From an uncultured Rhodospirillales bacterium (GTDB lineage Bacteria > Pseudomonadota > Alphaproteobacteria > Acetobacterales > Acetobacteraceae): a stretch of 64,000 nucleotides of DNA. Positions 1 through 7,625 of the stretch are shown here, one piece after another. Location of the stretch: assembly GCA_903835235.1 (NCBI GenBank), contig CAILMF010000010.1, positions 1 to 64,000 of the forward strand, given 5' to 3'. Each line of letters begins with the position of its first letter. Position 1 is the first letter of the stretch. Under the pieces are notes generated by a model, which was given only the letters and a program-made list of their open reading frames with translations, was not told the DNA's origin and made no database searches. Made by a program: the position numbers and the translations under genes.

Positions 1-314
1 GCAGCCGCGCCAAGCGAACCAGCCGTGGAGCCGCCGCCAAGCGGGGAGGGCGCCAGGGCGCCGGCCGCCGCGCCACCCAGGCCGCCGCCGCCCGGCACCG
101 CGCCGCCCAATGCGCCCGTGCCATTGCCGTGGCCAGCCGCTGCGCCAAGCGAACCAGCCGTGGAGCCGCCGCCAAGCGGGGAGGGCGCCAGGGCGCCGGC
201 CGCCGCGCCACCCAGGCCGCCCGCCGCCCCGGGCAGGCTTTGCGCTACCGCGGTGCTGGCGCCCAGCACCAGCATTCCGGCGAGCATGGCGGGGGCGAGG
301 CTCATCTGCTTCAT
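1..314 (-). CDS. Gly/Ala-rich secreted protein, 3' end outside window
   Basis: Only the first 104 codons are present; the rest lies before position 1. The ATG at 312-314 has an AAGGAT ribosome binding site seven bases upstream. Residues 1-24 look like a signal peptide (positive start, hydrophobic core, AVA before the cut), so the product is probably exported. The mature part is low-complexity Gly, Ala, Leu and Pro, and a 45-residue unit is repeated (GLGGAAAGALAPSPLGG appears twice). No domain or enzyme motif is visible and I do not recognise a family. It is divergent from the ABC exporter gene that starts at 400; the 85-bp gap between them would hold both promoters. Confidence 0.6.
   Translation of the reverse strand, partial: MKQMSLAPAMLAGMLVLGASTAVAQSLPGAAGGLGGAAAGALAPSPLGGGSTAGSLGAAAGHGNGTGALGGAVPGGGGLGGAAAGALAPSPLGGGSTAGSLGAA
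7..222. repeat. 135-bp-period direct repeat inside the Gly/Ala-rich gene
   Basis: About 80 identical bases beginning GCGCCAAGCGAACC occur at roughly 7-86 and again at 142-221, a period of 135 bases (45 codons). The period keeps the reading frame of the minus-strand gene, so copy-number change would lengthen or shorten the protein without a frameshift. The window edge cuts the array, so further copies may exist upstream of position 1. Confidence 0.75.
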
Positions 315-399
315 CGGGGCGATCCTTCTCGATGCCTTCGGGGCCGATCACCCTAGGCTGCTCTCGCCCGCGCGCGCCACCTCTGCTAACCCGCCGCGC

Positions 400-2154
400 A
401 TGGCTCCGCTCCCCACCGACCAATCCTCCCGCGCGCTGGTGCTTCGGCTGTGGCGGCAGCATGTCAGCCGGCACAAGGCGGGCATTGCGCTGGCCATCCT
501 CTGCACCATCGCCGTCGCCGGCTTCACCGCGCTCTACCCGGTGGTGATCCAGCAGGCCGCCAACCTGTTCACCTCAGGCGACGACCGGATCATCTGGCTG
601 ATCCCGCCCATCATCGTCGCGGTGACCTGGCTGAAGTCCCTGGCGCAGTACGGCCAGGCGGTGTTCATCCAGTCCGTGGTGCTCCGGGTGATCGAGGGGT
701 TGCAGGGCCAGCTGTTCCAGGCGCTGACCCGCGCCGACCTGGCCGAGGTGATCCGCGAGGCGCCGGCCCGCCATGCCAGCCGCTTCACCGTGGATGCCAG
801 TGCTATCCGCGAGGCGCTGACCAAGTCGATCAACGGCGTGGCCGATGTGCTCAGCGTGGTCGGGCTGGTGGCGTCCATGGTCTACCTGGACTGGCAGCTC
901 TCGATCATCGCGGGGCTGATGTACCCGGTGGCGATCCTGCCGGTGCTGAAGCTGGGCAAGCGCATCCGCCGCGCCTCCGGCGGGGTGCAGGACCGCTTCG
1001 GCGAGACCGCCGCCCACCTGACCGAAAGCTTCGCCGCCGCCCGCGTGGTCCGCGCCTATCGGCTGGAAGCGCAGGAGGAAGCCCGTGCCAACCGGGCCTT
1101 CGCCCAGCTGCGGGCGGCGTTGTTCACCATCGGCACCACCCGTGCCCGGCTGGACCCGATGCTGGAGGCGCTGGGCGGCGTCGCCGTCGCGGGTGTGTTG
1201 GGCTTCGTCGGCTGGCGGGTGGCCAGTGGCGTCGGCACGGTGGGGGATTTCACCGGCTTCGTCGCGGCGTTGCTGATCGCCGCCCGCCCGGTGCGGGCGT
1301 TGGGGTCGCTGAACGCGGCCTTGCAGGAGGGGCTTTCCGGCCTGAGCCGGGTCTTCGCCATCACCGATACGCCGCGCCGGATATTGGATGCGCCGGGCGC
1401 GCAGGCGCTGCCGCCGGGCAAGGGGCGGGTCGAGTTCGACGCCGTGGGCTTCAACTATGGCGGCGCCGACGCCGCGCTGACCGCGCTGAGCTTCACCGCC
1501 GAGCCGGGCCAGACCGTGGCGCTGGTCGGGCCTTCGGGCGCCGGCAAGTCCACCGCGCTGGCGCTGGTGCCGCGGCTGTATGACGTGACCGCCGGCGCGG
1601 TGCGGATGGACGGCGCCGACCTGCGCGGCGTGACCCTGACCAGCCTGCGCGACGCCATTGCCTATGTCGGCCAGGACGCGGTGATCTTCGACGACACCGC
1701 CTTCGCCAACATCGCCTGTGGCCGGCCGGATGCCAGCCGGGCCGAGGTGGAGGAGGCCGCCCGCGCCGCCGCCGCGCATGACTTCATCGCCGCGCTGCCG
1801 GCCGGCTATGACGAGGTGCTGGGCCCCGGCGGCAACCGGCTTTCCGGCGGGCAGAAGCAGCGCATCGCCCTGGCCCGCGCGCTGCTGCGCAACCCGCGGG
1901 TGCTGCTGCTGGACGAAGCGACCAGCGCGCTGGATGCCGAGAACGAGGCGCTGGTGCAGGCGGCGCTGGCCAGGTTGCGGGCGGGGCGGACCACGCTGGT
2001 GATCGCGCATCGGCTGGCGACGGTGCGGGATGCCGACCGCATCGTGGTGATGGAAGCCGGCCGCGCGGTGGAGCAGGGCACCCATGCCGAATTGATGGCG
2101 GCGGATGGGCTGTATGCGCGGCTGGTGCGGACCCAGGCGTTCGAGGCCGGGTGA
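400..2154 (+). CDS. MsbA-type ABC exporter, fused permease and ATPase
   Basis: An inner-membrane half-transporter of 584 residues in which one chain carries six predicted membrane helices (about residues 20-310) followed by the ATPase. Visible motifs are Walker A GPSGAGKST (about 375), signature LSGGQKQR (about 480), Walker B VLLLDEATSALD (about 503) and the H-loop AHRLATV (about 536). Length and order match MsbA, the lipid A flippase of about 582 residues, but related multidrug or peptide exporters look the same, so the substrate is inferred only. The ATG at 400 (MAPLPTDQ) starts just before the membrane domain; the open frame continues upstream through the repeat of the divergent gene but that part is not credible protein. 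Confidence 0.88.
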   Translation: MAPLPTDQSSRALVLRLWRQHVSRHKAGIALAILCTIAVAGFTALYPVVIQQAANLFTSGDDRIIWLIPPIIVAVTWLKSLAQYGQAVFIQSVVLRVIEGLQGQLFQALTRADLAEVIREAPARHASRFTVDASAIREALTKSINGVADVLSVVGLVASMVYLDWQLSIIAGLMYPVAILPVLKLGKRIRRASGGVQDRFGETAAHLTESFAAARVVRAYRLEAQEEARANRAFAQLRAALFTIGTTRARLDPMLEALGGVAVAGVLGFVGWRVASGVGTVGDFTGFVAALLIAARPVRALGSLNAALQEGLSGLSRVFAITDTPRRILDAPGAQALPPGKGRVEFDAVGFNYGGADAALTALSFTAEPGQTVALVGPSGAGKSTALALVPRLYDVTAGAVRMDGADLRGVTLTSLRDAIAYVGQDAVIFDDTAFANIACGRPDASRAEVEEAARAAAAHDFIAALPAGYDEVLGPGGNRLSGGQKQRIALARALLRNPRVLLLDEATSALDAENEALVQAALARLRAGRTTLVIAHRLATVRDADRIVVMEAGRAVEQGTHAELMAADGLYARLVRTQAFEAG

Positions 2155-2176
2155 GCCCGGCAGGCGCAATCCGCTG

Positions 2177-3178
2177 CTACCCCGCCTGCCACCCCAGCCG
2201 CCGCAGCAGCCACTCCCGATAGGCCAGCACCGCTTCCGGCCCCGGGGACATCACCGCCATGACCGCAGCGGCCTCGGCGCCCGGCATCGCCAGGCCGATC
2301 GCGCCGCCGCCGCGGGTTTCCTCCTCAAGCCAGCGCTGCACCGCGTTGCGCCACAGCGCCACCTGGTCGGCCGGGGTCAGCGCCGGCAGCACCAGCCCGG
2401 CGAGCAACCGCGCCGCGGCGCCGGTGGCGCGGCAGGCCGCGAGCAGCGCCGGTGCCTGGGCCGGCGCCAGGTCCGCCAATGTGGGCACGTCCGGCAGGGC
2501 GGGGTCGTGTTCGCCCGGCCCGGCATCCAGCACGAACCAGGGCTCGGCGCCCATCGCGGCCAGGCGCGACGGCACCGCCGGCCCGCTGAGCAGCAGCGCC
2601 GCCGCCTTGCCATCCTGCCAGAGTTGGGTCGGGGGTCCGGCCAGCGGCGTGGCGGGCAGGCCGAGCAGGTCCATGGCCAGCAGCGCCGCCGCGCCCGAGC
2701 CTTCCGGCGCGCCGACCGCCACCGCCAGGGGCGGGGCGGCGCCACGTTGCGGCCGCGGGCCGCGGCCGGCCACCACGGCGCAGCCCAGGCTGGCGCAGAC
2801 CGGCAGCCAGCCGGCATTGTCGAACTTCGCCCGGCTGTCGCCGGCCAGCCGGGCCTGGGCCGCGGCGCCCGCCAGCACCAGCAGGCTGCGGCCATCCGGC
2901 GCGGCTTCGGTGGCGAAGCGGTTGGCGGCGGTCACGCCATCGGCGCCGCCGAGGATATCGGCCTGCAACCGCACCGCGGTCGGTGCGCCGGTGGCGATGG
3001 CCTGGGCCAGGCGTTCCGCCCAGCGGGCATGCAGGCCGCCTTCCGGCCCCGGCACCAGCAGGCTGGCGCTGCCGGGCAGCAGGGCCTGCGCGCCGGCGCG
3101 GCTGGCCAGGGCCGTGGCCAGGGCAGCGGGCAGGGCGGCCAGCAGCAGCCGGCGGGAAGCGGTGGGGCGGTCGGTCAT
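2177..3178 (-). CDS. Divergent TctC/Bug-like periplasmic binding protein
   Basis: A 333-residue exported protein whose N-terminus (SRRLLLAALPAALATALAS) looks like a Tat or Sec signal. The sequence keeps traces of the TctC/Bug solute-binding family: a GGADGVTAANRFATEAAPDG stretch where the family has a Gly-rich loop followed by an APDG turn, and a DPALPDVPTLAD segment matching the usual FPDVPTLAE region. The central ligand-loop motifs are poorly conserved compared with the four typical Bug proteins elsewhere in this window. It converges on the ABC exporter gene and lies upstream of apt on the opposite side. The ligand cannot be predicted. It could be a decayed or specialised paralogue. Confidence 0.6.
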   Translation of the reverse strand: MTDRPTASRRLLLAALPAALATALASRAGAQALLPGSASLLVPGPEGGLHARWAERLAQAIATGAPTAVRLQADILGGADGVTAANRFATEAAPDGRSLLVLAGAAAQARLAGDSRAKFDNAGWLPVCASLGCAVVAGRGPRPQRGAAPPLAVAVGAPEGSGAAALLAMDLLGLPATPLAGPPTQLWQDGKAAALLLSGPAVPSRLAAMGAEPWFVLDAGPGEHDPALPDVPTLADLAPAQAPALLAACRATGAAARLLAGLVLPALTPADQVALWRNAVQRWLEEETRGGGAIGLAMPGAEAAAVMAVMSPGPEAVLAYREWLLRRLGWQAG

Positions 3179-3293
3179 GCAGCGCAGGTCATCGGCGGGA
3201 AGCCTCCATCAGCGCCCTTGGCAGCGCCCATGGCAGCGCAGCCATGCGGCAGCACTGCGGCAGGGCCGTGGCGGCAAACCGGCCAAGACGGCC

Positions 3294-3827
3294 TCAGCTG
3301 TCATAGGCCGCCAGCGAGGTGAACGGCACGTCGAGCTTGCCGCGGCCATTCAGGAAGGTCAGCTCGATCAGCGTCGCCGCGCCGGTCACCTCGGCGCCGG
3401 CCTCGCGCAGCAGGTGGATGCCCGCCGCCAGCGTGCCGCCGGTGGCCAGCAGGTCGTCCAGCACCACCACGCGCTGGCCCGGCTCCACCGCATCGGCCTG
3501 CATCTCGATCCGGTCGGTGCCGTATTCCAGCGCGTAATTATAGCCCAGCGTCACGCCTGGCAGCTTCTTCGGCTTGCGCAGCATGATGAAGCCCAGGCCC
3601 AGTTCCAGCGCCAGCGGCGCCGCCACCAGGAAGCCGCGGCTTTCAATGCCCGCCAGCACCTGCGGCCGGAACGGCTTGATGGCCCGTGCCATCCGCGCCA
3701 TGGCGGCGCGCCAGGCCGGGCCGTGCCGCAGCAGGGTGGAGATGTCGTAGAACAGGATGCCGGGCTTGGGGAAATCCGGAATGCCCCGGATGTGGTCCTT
3801 CAGTTCCAGGCTCTCGTCGTGGTCCAT
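3294..3827 (-). CDS. apt: Adenine phosphoribosyltransferase
   Basis: Cytosolic purine salvage enzyme that converts adenine and PRPP to AMP and pyrophosphate. The 177 residues match Apt, which is usually about 175-183. The type I phosphoribosyltransferase PRPP loop reads [17 protein letters not shown] near residue 120, and the N-terminal [16 protein letters not shown] and the ESRGF segment are characteristic. The ATG at 3827 ([10 protein letters not shown]) follows an AGGAAGA site; an upstream in-frame ATG-like start at 3860 would add 11 untypical residues. It stands alone between two minus-strand genes and shows no operator that I recognise. Confidence 0.95.
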   Translation of the reverse strand: MDHDESLELKDHIRGIPDFPKPGILFYDISTLLRHGPAWRAAMARMARAIKPFRPQVLAGIESRGFLVAAPLALELGLGFIMLRKPKKLPGVTLGYNYALEYGTDRIEMQADAVEPGQRVVVLDDLLATGGTLAAGIHLLREAGAEVTGAATLIELTFLNGRGKLDVPFTSLAAYDS

Positions 3828-3920
3828 CGGGGGCAATCTTCCTGGGCAAATGCGGGACAAGGGGCCGGACCATACGCGGGGCCACCGCGTCGCGGCAACT
3901 TGTCGTGCCCCAGGCTGCCT

Positions 3921-6038
3921 TCAGGCCTCGTCGGCCTCGCGCGGGGCGGGGCGCGCCAACGGCACCTCTATCTGGCAGTGCAGGCCTTCCGGCCGCCATT
4001 CCAGCCGCAGCCGGCCGCCCAGCTGCTGGGTGATGGTGGCCTGCAACAGCCGGCTGCCGAAGCCATGCCGGGCCGGCGGCCCGGCCAGGGCCGGCCCGCC
4101 GACTTCCTGCCATTCCAGGCGCAGCAGCGTGCCGGCCAGCGACCAGCGCACCGTCAGCAGGCCATGGGGCTGGGAGAGTGCGCCATGCTTGATGGCATTG
4201 GTGGCCAGTTCATGCGCCGCCATCGACAGCGCCTGGGTCAGCACCGCCGGCACCGAAAGGGCCGGCCCTTCAAGCCGCACCTGCGGCCCGGCCGCGCCGC
4301 CGACCATGAAGGCGGCGAGCTCGCCGGCCACCAGCGCATGGAGCTCGGCGCCCCGCCAACGGGTGCGGGCCAGCAGGGTATGCGCCCGGGCCAGGGTGCC
4401 GACGCGGCCCTCGATGGCATTGGCATAGGCCACCGGGTCATGCTTCGGCGTCAGCCGCAGCGCCGCCTGCACCACCGCCAGCGCGTTCTTGCCACGGTGA
4501 TCCACCTCCCGCGCCAGCAGCGCCTGGCGCTCCTCGGCCTGCTTGCGTTCGGTGATGTCCTGCACCGCGGCGATGGCCCTTACCGGCTTGCCGCTAATGT
4601 CGCGGATCAGCCCGATCGAGACATGCGTCCAGATGGCATGGCCGTCCTTGTGGCGGAACTGCTCCTCGGCATGGTGGGTGCCGTCGCGGATCAGCGCTTC
4701 CAGCCGGCGCTCCGGCGCCGTCTCGCCACCTTGCGGCTGCAGCAGGTCCAGCATGCCCATGCCACCGGTCAGTTCCTCGGCGCTGAAGCCGGTGATGGCG
4801 CAGAACAGCTGGTTGACCCGAACGAAGCGCAGCGACCCCAGCTCGGCCTGGGCCTTGCCGATGACGCTGGCGTCGAAGGTGGCGCGGAACTCGGCCTCGC
4901 TGGCGGCCAGCGCCGCGGTGCGCTCGGCGACCCGCGCCTCCAGCCCCCGGTTGGCCAGGCCCAGCGCGGCCTGTTGGCGCCAGACCAGCATGGCCAGGAA
5001 GGCCAGCAGCGCCGTCGCCGGCACGCCCACCGCCAATTGCGGCTGCATGTGGTCGCGCCAATCCGCCACCACCACCGCCCGCGGGCGGGAGGCCAGGGCG
5101 TAGACCGGCCAGCCCGCAACACGGCGCACCGCCACCAGGCGTTCCGGGCGGTCGCCCTCGGGCGGGACCAGCAGGCTGGTGCGGGCTTCCTCGCGGGCCA
5201 TGGCGTCTCGTACCGGGCCGGGCGGCAGCCGCGGCGGCGGCCGGGTGAAGCCGCGGGTGCCGGCCAGCACCTCGCCATCCTGCCGGGCCACGCCGATATT
5301 GTCCCCGGCACTGGCCAACAGGGCGGTCAGGCCGCTGCCGAGGTGCTGCGTCAGCGCGGTGACGACCACCAGGCCATCGAAGCCATCCGGCCGTGGCGGA
5401 TTGCCGGTGACGGAGCGCCGCTGCCCCACGGTGAACACCGTCTGGTCCTTCACCCGCCGCATGAAGACCCGGCTGACATGGGTGGCCGGGGCGCCGGGCG
5501 CCGCCAGCGCCGCGAAGTATTCCCGGTCGGCGAAGCTCTCGCCGGGGGCGGGGTAGAGGTTGGCGGTCACCAGCGCGTGGCCGTTGGCATCCACCACAAA
5601 GCCGGTCACGTCCGCCTGCTGTTCGCGCAGCATGCGCTGCAACTCCGCATGCAGGGCGGGTTCGTCCCGGCGGATCTCGGCGTCCGAGCGGCCGCGCAGC
5701 ATGTCGTCGACCCGCGCCACCAGCATGCGCTGGCCGTCCAGGACCCGGCCGATATACTCGGCGGCCGCATCGGCGGAATGCAGCGTGTCCAGCCGTGCCT
5801 GGGCCCAGGCCTCGCGCCAGGACAGCACGCCGCTGGCGATGAGCACGAGCAGCGGCAGGCTGACCGCCGCCGCGAGCAGGGCCGGGAAGGCCCGGCCAGC
5901 CCAGCCCGGTCCCGGCAGGGAGGAGGCCGCTTCCGCCGGCAGGTGCCACGAACCGATCCGGTGTCTGAGCAGTGCGGTGGTGGCGTGCCCCTTGGGGCTA
6001 CGGCTGATCAAGAATATCGCTTTCCCAGGCCAGCGCAC
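3921..6038 (-). CDS. HWE-family sensor histidine kinase with Cache-like and PAS domains
   Basis: A membrane sensor kinase of up to 705 residues. A first membrane helix lies at about 52-72, an extracytoplasmic Cache-like region at 75-335, a second helix at 336-355, a coiled linker, then a PAS domain at about 380-500. The kinase core is of the HWE type: H-box REVDHRGKN with His about 514, N-box HELATNAIKHG at 609-619, and the WxE motif WQE near 643. Such kinases often feed the alphaproteobacterial general stress response, but no response regulator is adjacent. The start is doubtful: the GTG at 6038 lies at the edge of a repeat element (6044-6127), and the first 45 residues are not family-like. 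Confidence 0.85.
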   Translation of the reverse strand: MRWPGKAIFLISRSPKGHATTALLRHRIGSWHLPAEAASSLPGPGWAGRAFPALLAAAVSLPLLVLIASGVLSWREAWAQARLDTLHSADAAAEYIGRVLDGQRMLVARVDDMLRGRSDAEIRRDEPALHAELQRMLREQQADVTGFVVDANGHALVTANLYPAPGESFADREYFAALAAPGAPATHVSRVFMRRVKDQTVFTVGQRRSVTGNPPRPDGFDGLVVVTALTQHLGSGLTALLASAGDNIGVARQDGEVLAGTRGFTRPPPRLPPGPVRDAMAREEARTSLLVPPEGDRPERLVAVRRVAGWPVYALASRPRAVVVADWRDHMQPQLAVGVPATALLAFLAMLVWRQQAALGLANRGLEARVAERTAALAASEAEFRATFDASVIGKAQAELGSLRFVRVNQLFCAITGFSAEELTGGMGMLDLLQPQGGETAPERRLEALIRDGTHHAEEQFRHKDGHAIWTHVSIGLIRDISGKPVRAIAAVQDITERKQAEERQALLAREVDHRGKNALAVVQAALRLTPKHDPVAYANAIEGRVGTLARAHTLLARTRWRGAELHALVAGELAAFMVGGAAGPQVRLEGPALSVPAVLTQALSMAAHELATNAIKHGALSQPHGLLTVRWSLAGTLLRLEWQEVGGPALAGPPARHGFGSRLLQATITQQLGGRLRLEWRPEGLHCQIEVPLARPAPREADEA

Positions 6039-6043
6039 GCCGC

Positions 6044-6127
6044 GTCCACCTGGACGCAGCTCGTACTCTGGAAGCCATTGAAAAAAAAGAAAGAAATGCG
6101 TTCAGAAGGTGCCATCTGAACGCATAT
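6044..6127 (-). repeat. Double-hairpin dispersed repeat, copy 1
   Basis: Contains the perfect inverted repeat ATGCGTTCAGA / TCTGAACGCAT (6096-6106 and 6115-6125). Beside it is a segment that, read on the minus strand, matches the copy at 33151: CAATGGCTTCCAGAG followed by GAGCTGCGTCCAGG. It lies directly upstream of the sensor kinase gene, so it could shape that promoter or leader. No transposase or target duplication was recognised. Confidence 0.7.
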
Positions 6128-6299
6128 CGCTCTCAGCGAAGAACGCCAGGTGGCAGGCAGGCTTGTCGGGTGCAGAGAACCCCTTTTGCCTGCCAATTGA
6201 CCACGCCTGTTGGGGGCTGCGCCCCTTCACTTTGCCGATAGCCGACGGTCTGGCGCATGCCCCCTTGGCGACGGCGGGCAGAAGGGGCATTTCCCCCTG

Positions 6300-6491
6300 A
6301 TGTCACGTCCCCAGATTGCGGTGCCGCTCGGCCTGCTCGGCTTCTTCCTCTACATCGTCGGGGTGATGAACCTGGCCGACCTGGTGGTGGATATCCACTG
6401 GGCGGTGCAGGTCGTCTTCTTCCTGGTGGCCGGCACCATCTGGGCCTGGCCGGCGCACAAGCTGATCCTCTGGGCCGGCCACAAGGCCTGA
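6300..6491 (+). CDS. DUF2842 family small membrane protein
   Basis: A 63-residue protein made almost entirely of two membrane helices: about residues 8-23 (VPLGLLGFFLYIVGVM) and 35-52 (WAVQVVFFLVAGTIWAW). The ending, helix then WPAHKLILW, resembles the DUF2842 family found in Alphaproteobacteria, whose function is unknown. The ATG at 6300 follows a purine-rich GAAGGGG stretch about twelve bases upstream. It is a lone plus-strand gene between the sensor kinase and the convergent MgtC pair. Confidence 0.75.
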   Translation: MSRPQIAVPLGLLGFFLYIVGVMNLADLVVDIHWAVQVVFFLVAGTIWAWPAHKLILWAGHKA

Positions 6492-6500
6492 GCCGCGGGG

Positions 6501-6950
6501 TCAGCGCGGCCCCTTCTCCTCCGGCGGGGCCAGCCGGTCGATCCAGGCCGAGATGGGCCGCAGCGCGACATGGGCGAAGAAGACGACCGCGCTGAGCCCC
6601 AGCGCCAGGCCGTATTCGTGCAGGCCCGCCGCGGTGCCCACCGCCGCCACCGCCCAGAAGGTGGCCGCAGTGGACAGCCCGCGTACCGTCATGCCCCGAT
6701 GCAGGATGACCCCGGCGCCGATGAAGCCGACGCCGGTGGCGATGGCCCCCAGCGCCGCGCCTGCGCTGCCGCCGCCATGCGCCACGGCGATTTGGGCGAA
6801 GACCGCCGCCGCCGCCGCCACCAGCGCGCAGCTGCGCAGGCCGCCGGGATGGCGGCGCCATTCGCGCTCGGCGCCGATCAGCGCGCCGAGCAGGGCGGCG
6901 ACGAGGACGGTGAGCAGGCTGGCGGGGAAGGCGGGCAGGGTCACGCTCAT
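6501..6950 (-). CDS. MgtC/SapB family membrane protein, first of a pair
   Basis: A 149-residue inner-membrane protein with four to five helices. The family signature is clear: LGALIGAEREWRRHPGGLRSC near the N-terminus, then GVGFIGAGVILH and VRGLSTAATFW. MgtC/SapB proteins are linked to magnesium and phosphate homeostasis and, in pathogens, to survival in macrophages; the longer MgtC C-terminal domain is missing, so this is the short SapB-like form. Its paralogue at 7118 is on the same strand 167 bases upstream. A 6-bp inverted repeat lies in the gap between them. Confidence 0.88.
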   Translation of the reverse strand: MSVTLPAFPASLLTVLVAALLGALIGAEREWRRHPGGLRSCALVAAAAAVFAQIAVAHGGGSAGAALGAIATGVGFIGAGVILHRGMTVRGLSTAATFWAVAAVGTAAGLHEYGLALGLSAVVFFAHVALRPISAWIDRLAPPEEKGPR

Positions 6951-6974
6951 GTCAGGCGGCTCGCAATGGTGCAG

Positions 6975-6992
6975 ATGTCATCATTCTGACAT
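6975..6992. promoter_or_regulatory. Small inverted repeat upstream of MgtC gene
   Basis: ATGTCA and TGACAT (6975-6980, 6987-6992) face each other across six bases, 25 bases before the start of the downstream MgtC/SapB gene. The position suits an operator, but a 6-bp palindrome is weak evidence and no regulator is nearby. Confidence 0.2.
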
Positions 6993-7117
6993 ATGGTGGG
7001 GCGGCGAGCATTCTGGGATTGCGGGAGACCGATTTTCGCGAGGTGGCGCGCCAGGCCGGCACGGTCGGTCGGCGGCCCGGGCGCGATCCATCGACGCGGA
7101 TCGCGCCAGTGCGGCGC

Positions 7118-7597
7118 TCAGGCGTCCAGCGCCTCGTCTTCCTCGGTGGCGGGCTTGGCTGGCCGTTTGTGGCGGATCAGCCGGGCGAGCGGACGCAGCA
7201 CGGTGTTGATGGCCAGCACCAGGGCGGTGAGCCAGAGCGCGCCGATATCCTCGCCGGCGCCGCATTGCAGGCCGATGGCGGCGACGCACCAGATGGTGGC
7301 GGCGGTGGACAGGCCCTTCACCTTGTCGCCATCCTTCAGGATGACGCCGGCGCAGAGGAAACCGATGCCGGTCATGACCGCGCCATAGCCGGCGCCGAGA
7401 TTGCCCGGCGTGACCTGCTGCACCATCAGGTCGGCCACGGCGGCGGAGGCGACCGCGACCAGCACGCAGGTGCGCAGCCCCGCGGCGTGGCGCCGCCATT
7501 CCCGTTCCGCCCCCACCAGCGCGCCCAGCACGAAGGCCAGTGGCAGCTGCGGCAGCGTGGCGTCGTTGGCGATGTGGTTCAGCAAGCTGTCCAACAT
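7118..7597 (-). CDS. MgtC/SapB family membrane protein, second of a pair
   Basis: A 159-residue paralogue of the neighbour at 6501. It keeps the same landmarks: LGALVGAEREWRRHAAGLRTC, GIGFLCAGVILKDG and VKGLSTAATIWCVAA, with four to five predicted helices and a charged C-terminal tail (EEDEALDA). Compared with its partner it has an extra N-terminal amphipathic stretch (MLDSLLNHIANDATLPQ). It follows ychF on the same strand with a 28-base gap and may be co-transcribed with it. Two tandem copies may form a hetero-oligomer or be a plain duplication. Confidence 0.88.
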   Translation of the reverse strand: MLDSLLNHIANDATLPQLPLAFVLGALVGAEREWRRHAAGLRTCVLVAVASAAVADLMVQQVTPGNLGAGYGAVMTGIGFLCAGVILKDGDKVKGLSTAATIWCVAAIGLQCGAGEDIGALWLTALVLAINTVLRPLARLIRHKRPAKPATEEDEALDA

Positions 7598-7625
7598 GGC
7601 GCCGCGCCCCGCCCAGGTGTCCCGG

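Noticed and set aside
574-2169. 531-codon minus-strand open frame opposite the ABC exporter
   Set aside because: It mirrors the exporter gene in a GC-rich codon shadow, is rich in Arg/Gln/His and has no domain; the plus-strand protein has all ABC motifs.
2259-6119. 1286-codon plus-strand frame over the apt and sensor kinase genes
   Set aside because: It spans three real minus-strand genes with Arg/Gln/Ala-rich text typical of an antisense shadow and no conserved domain.
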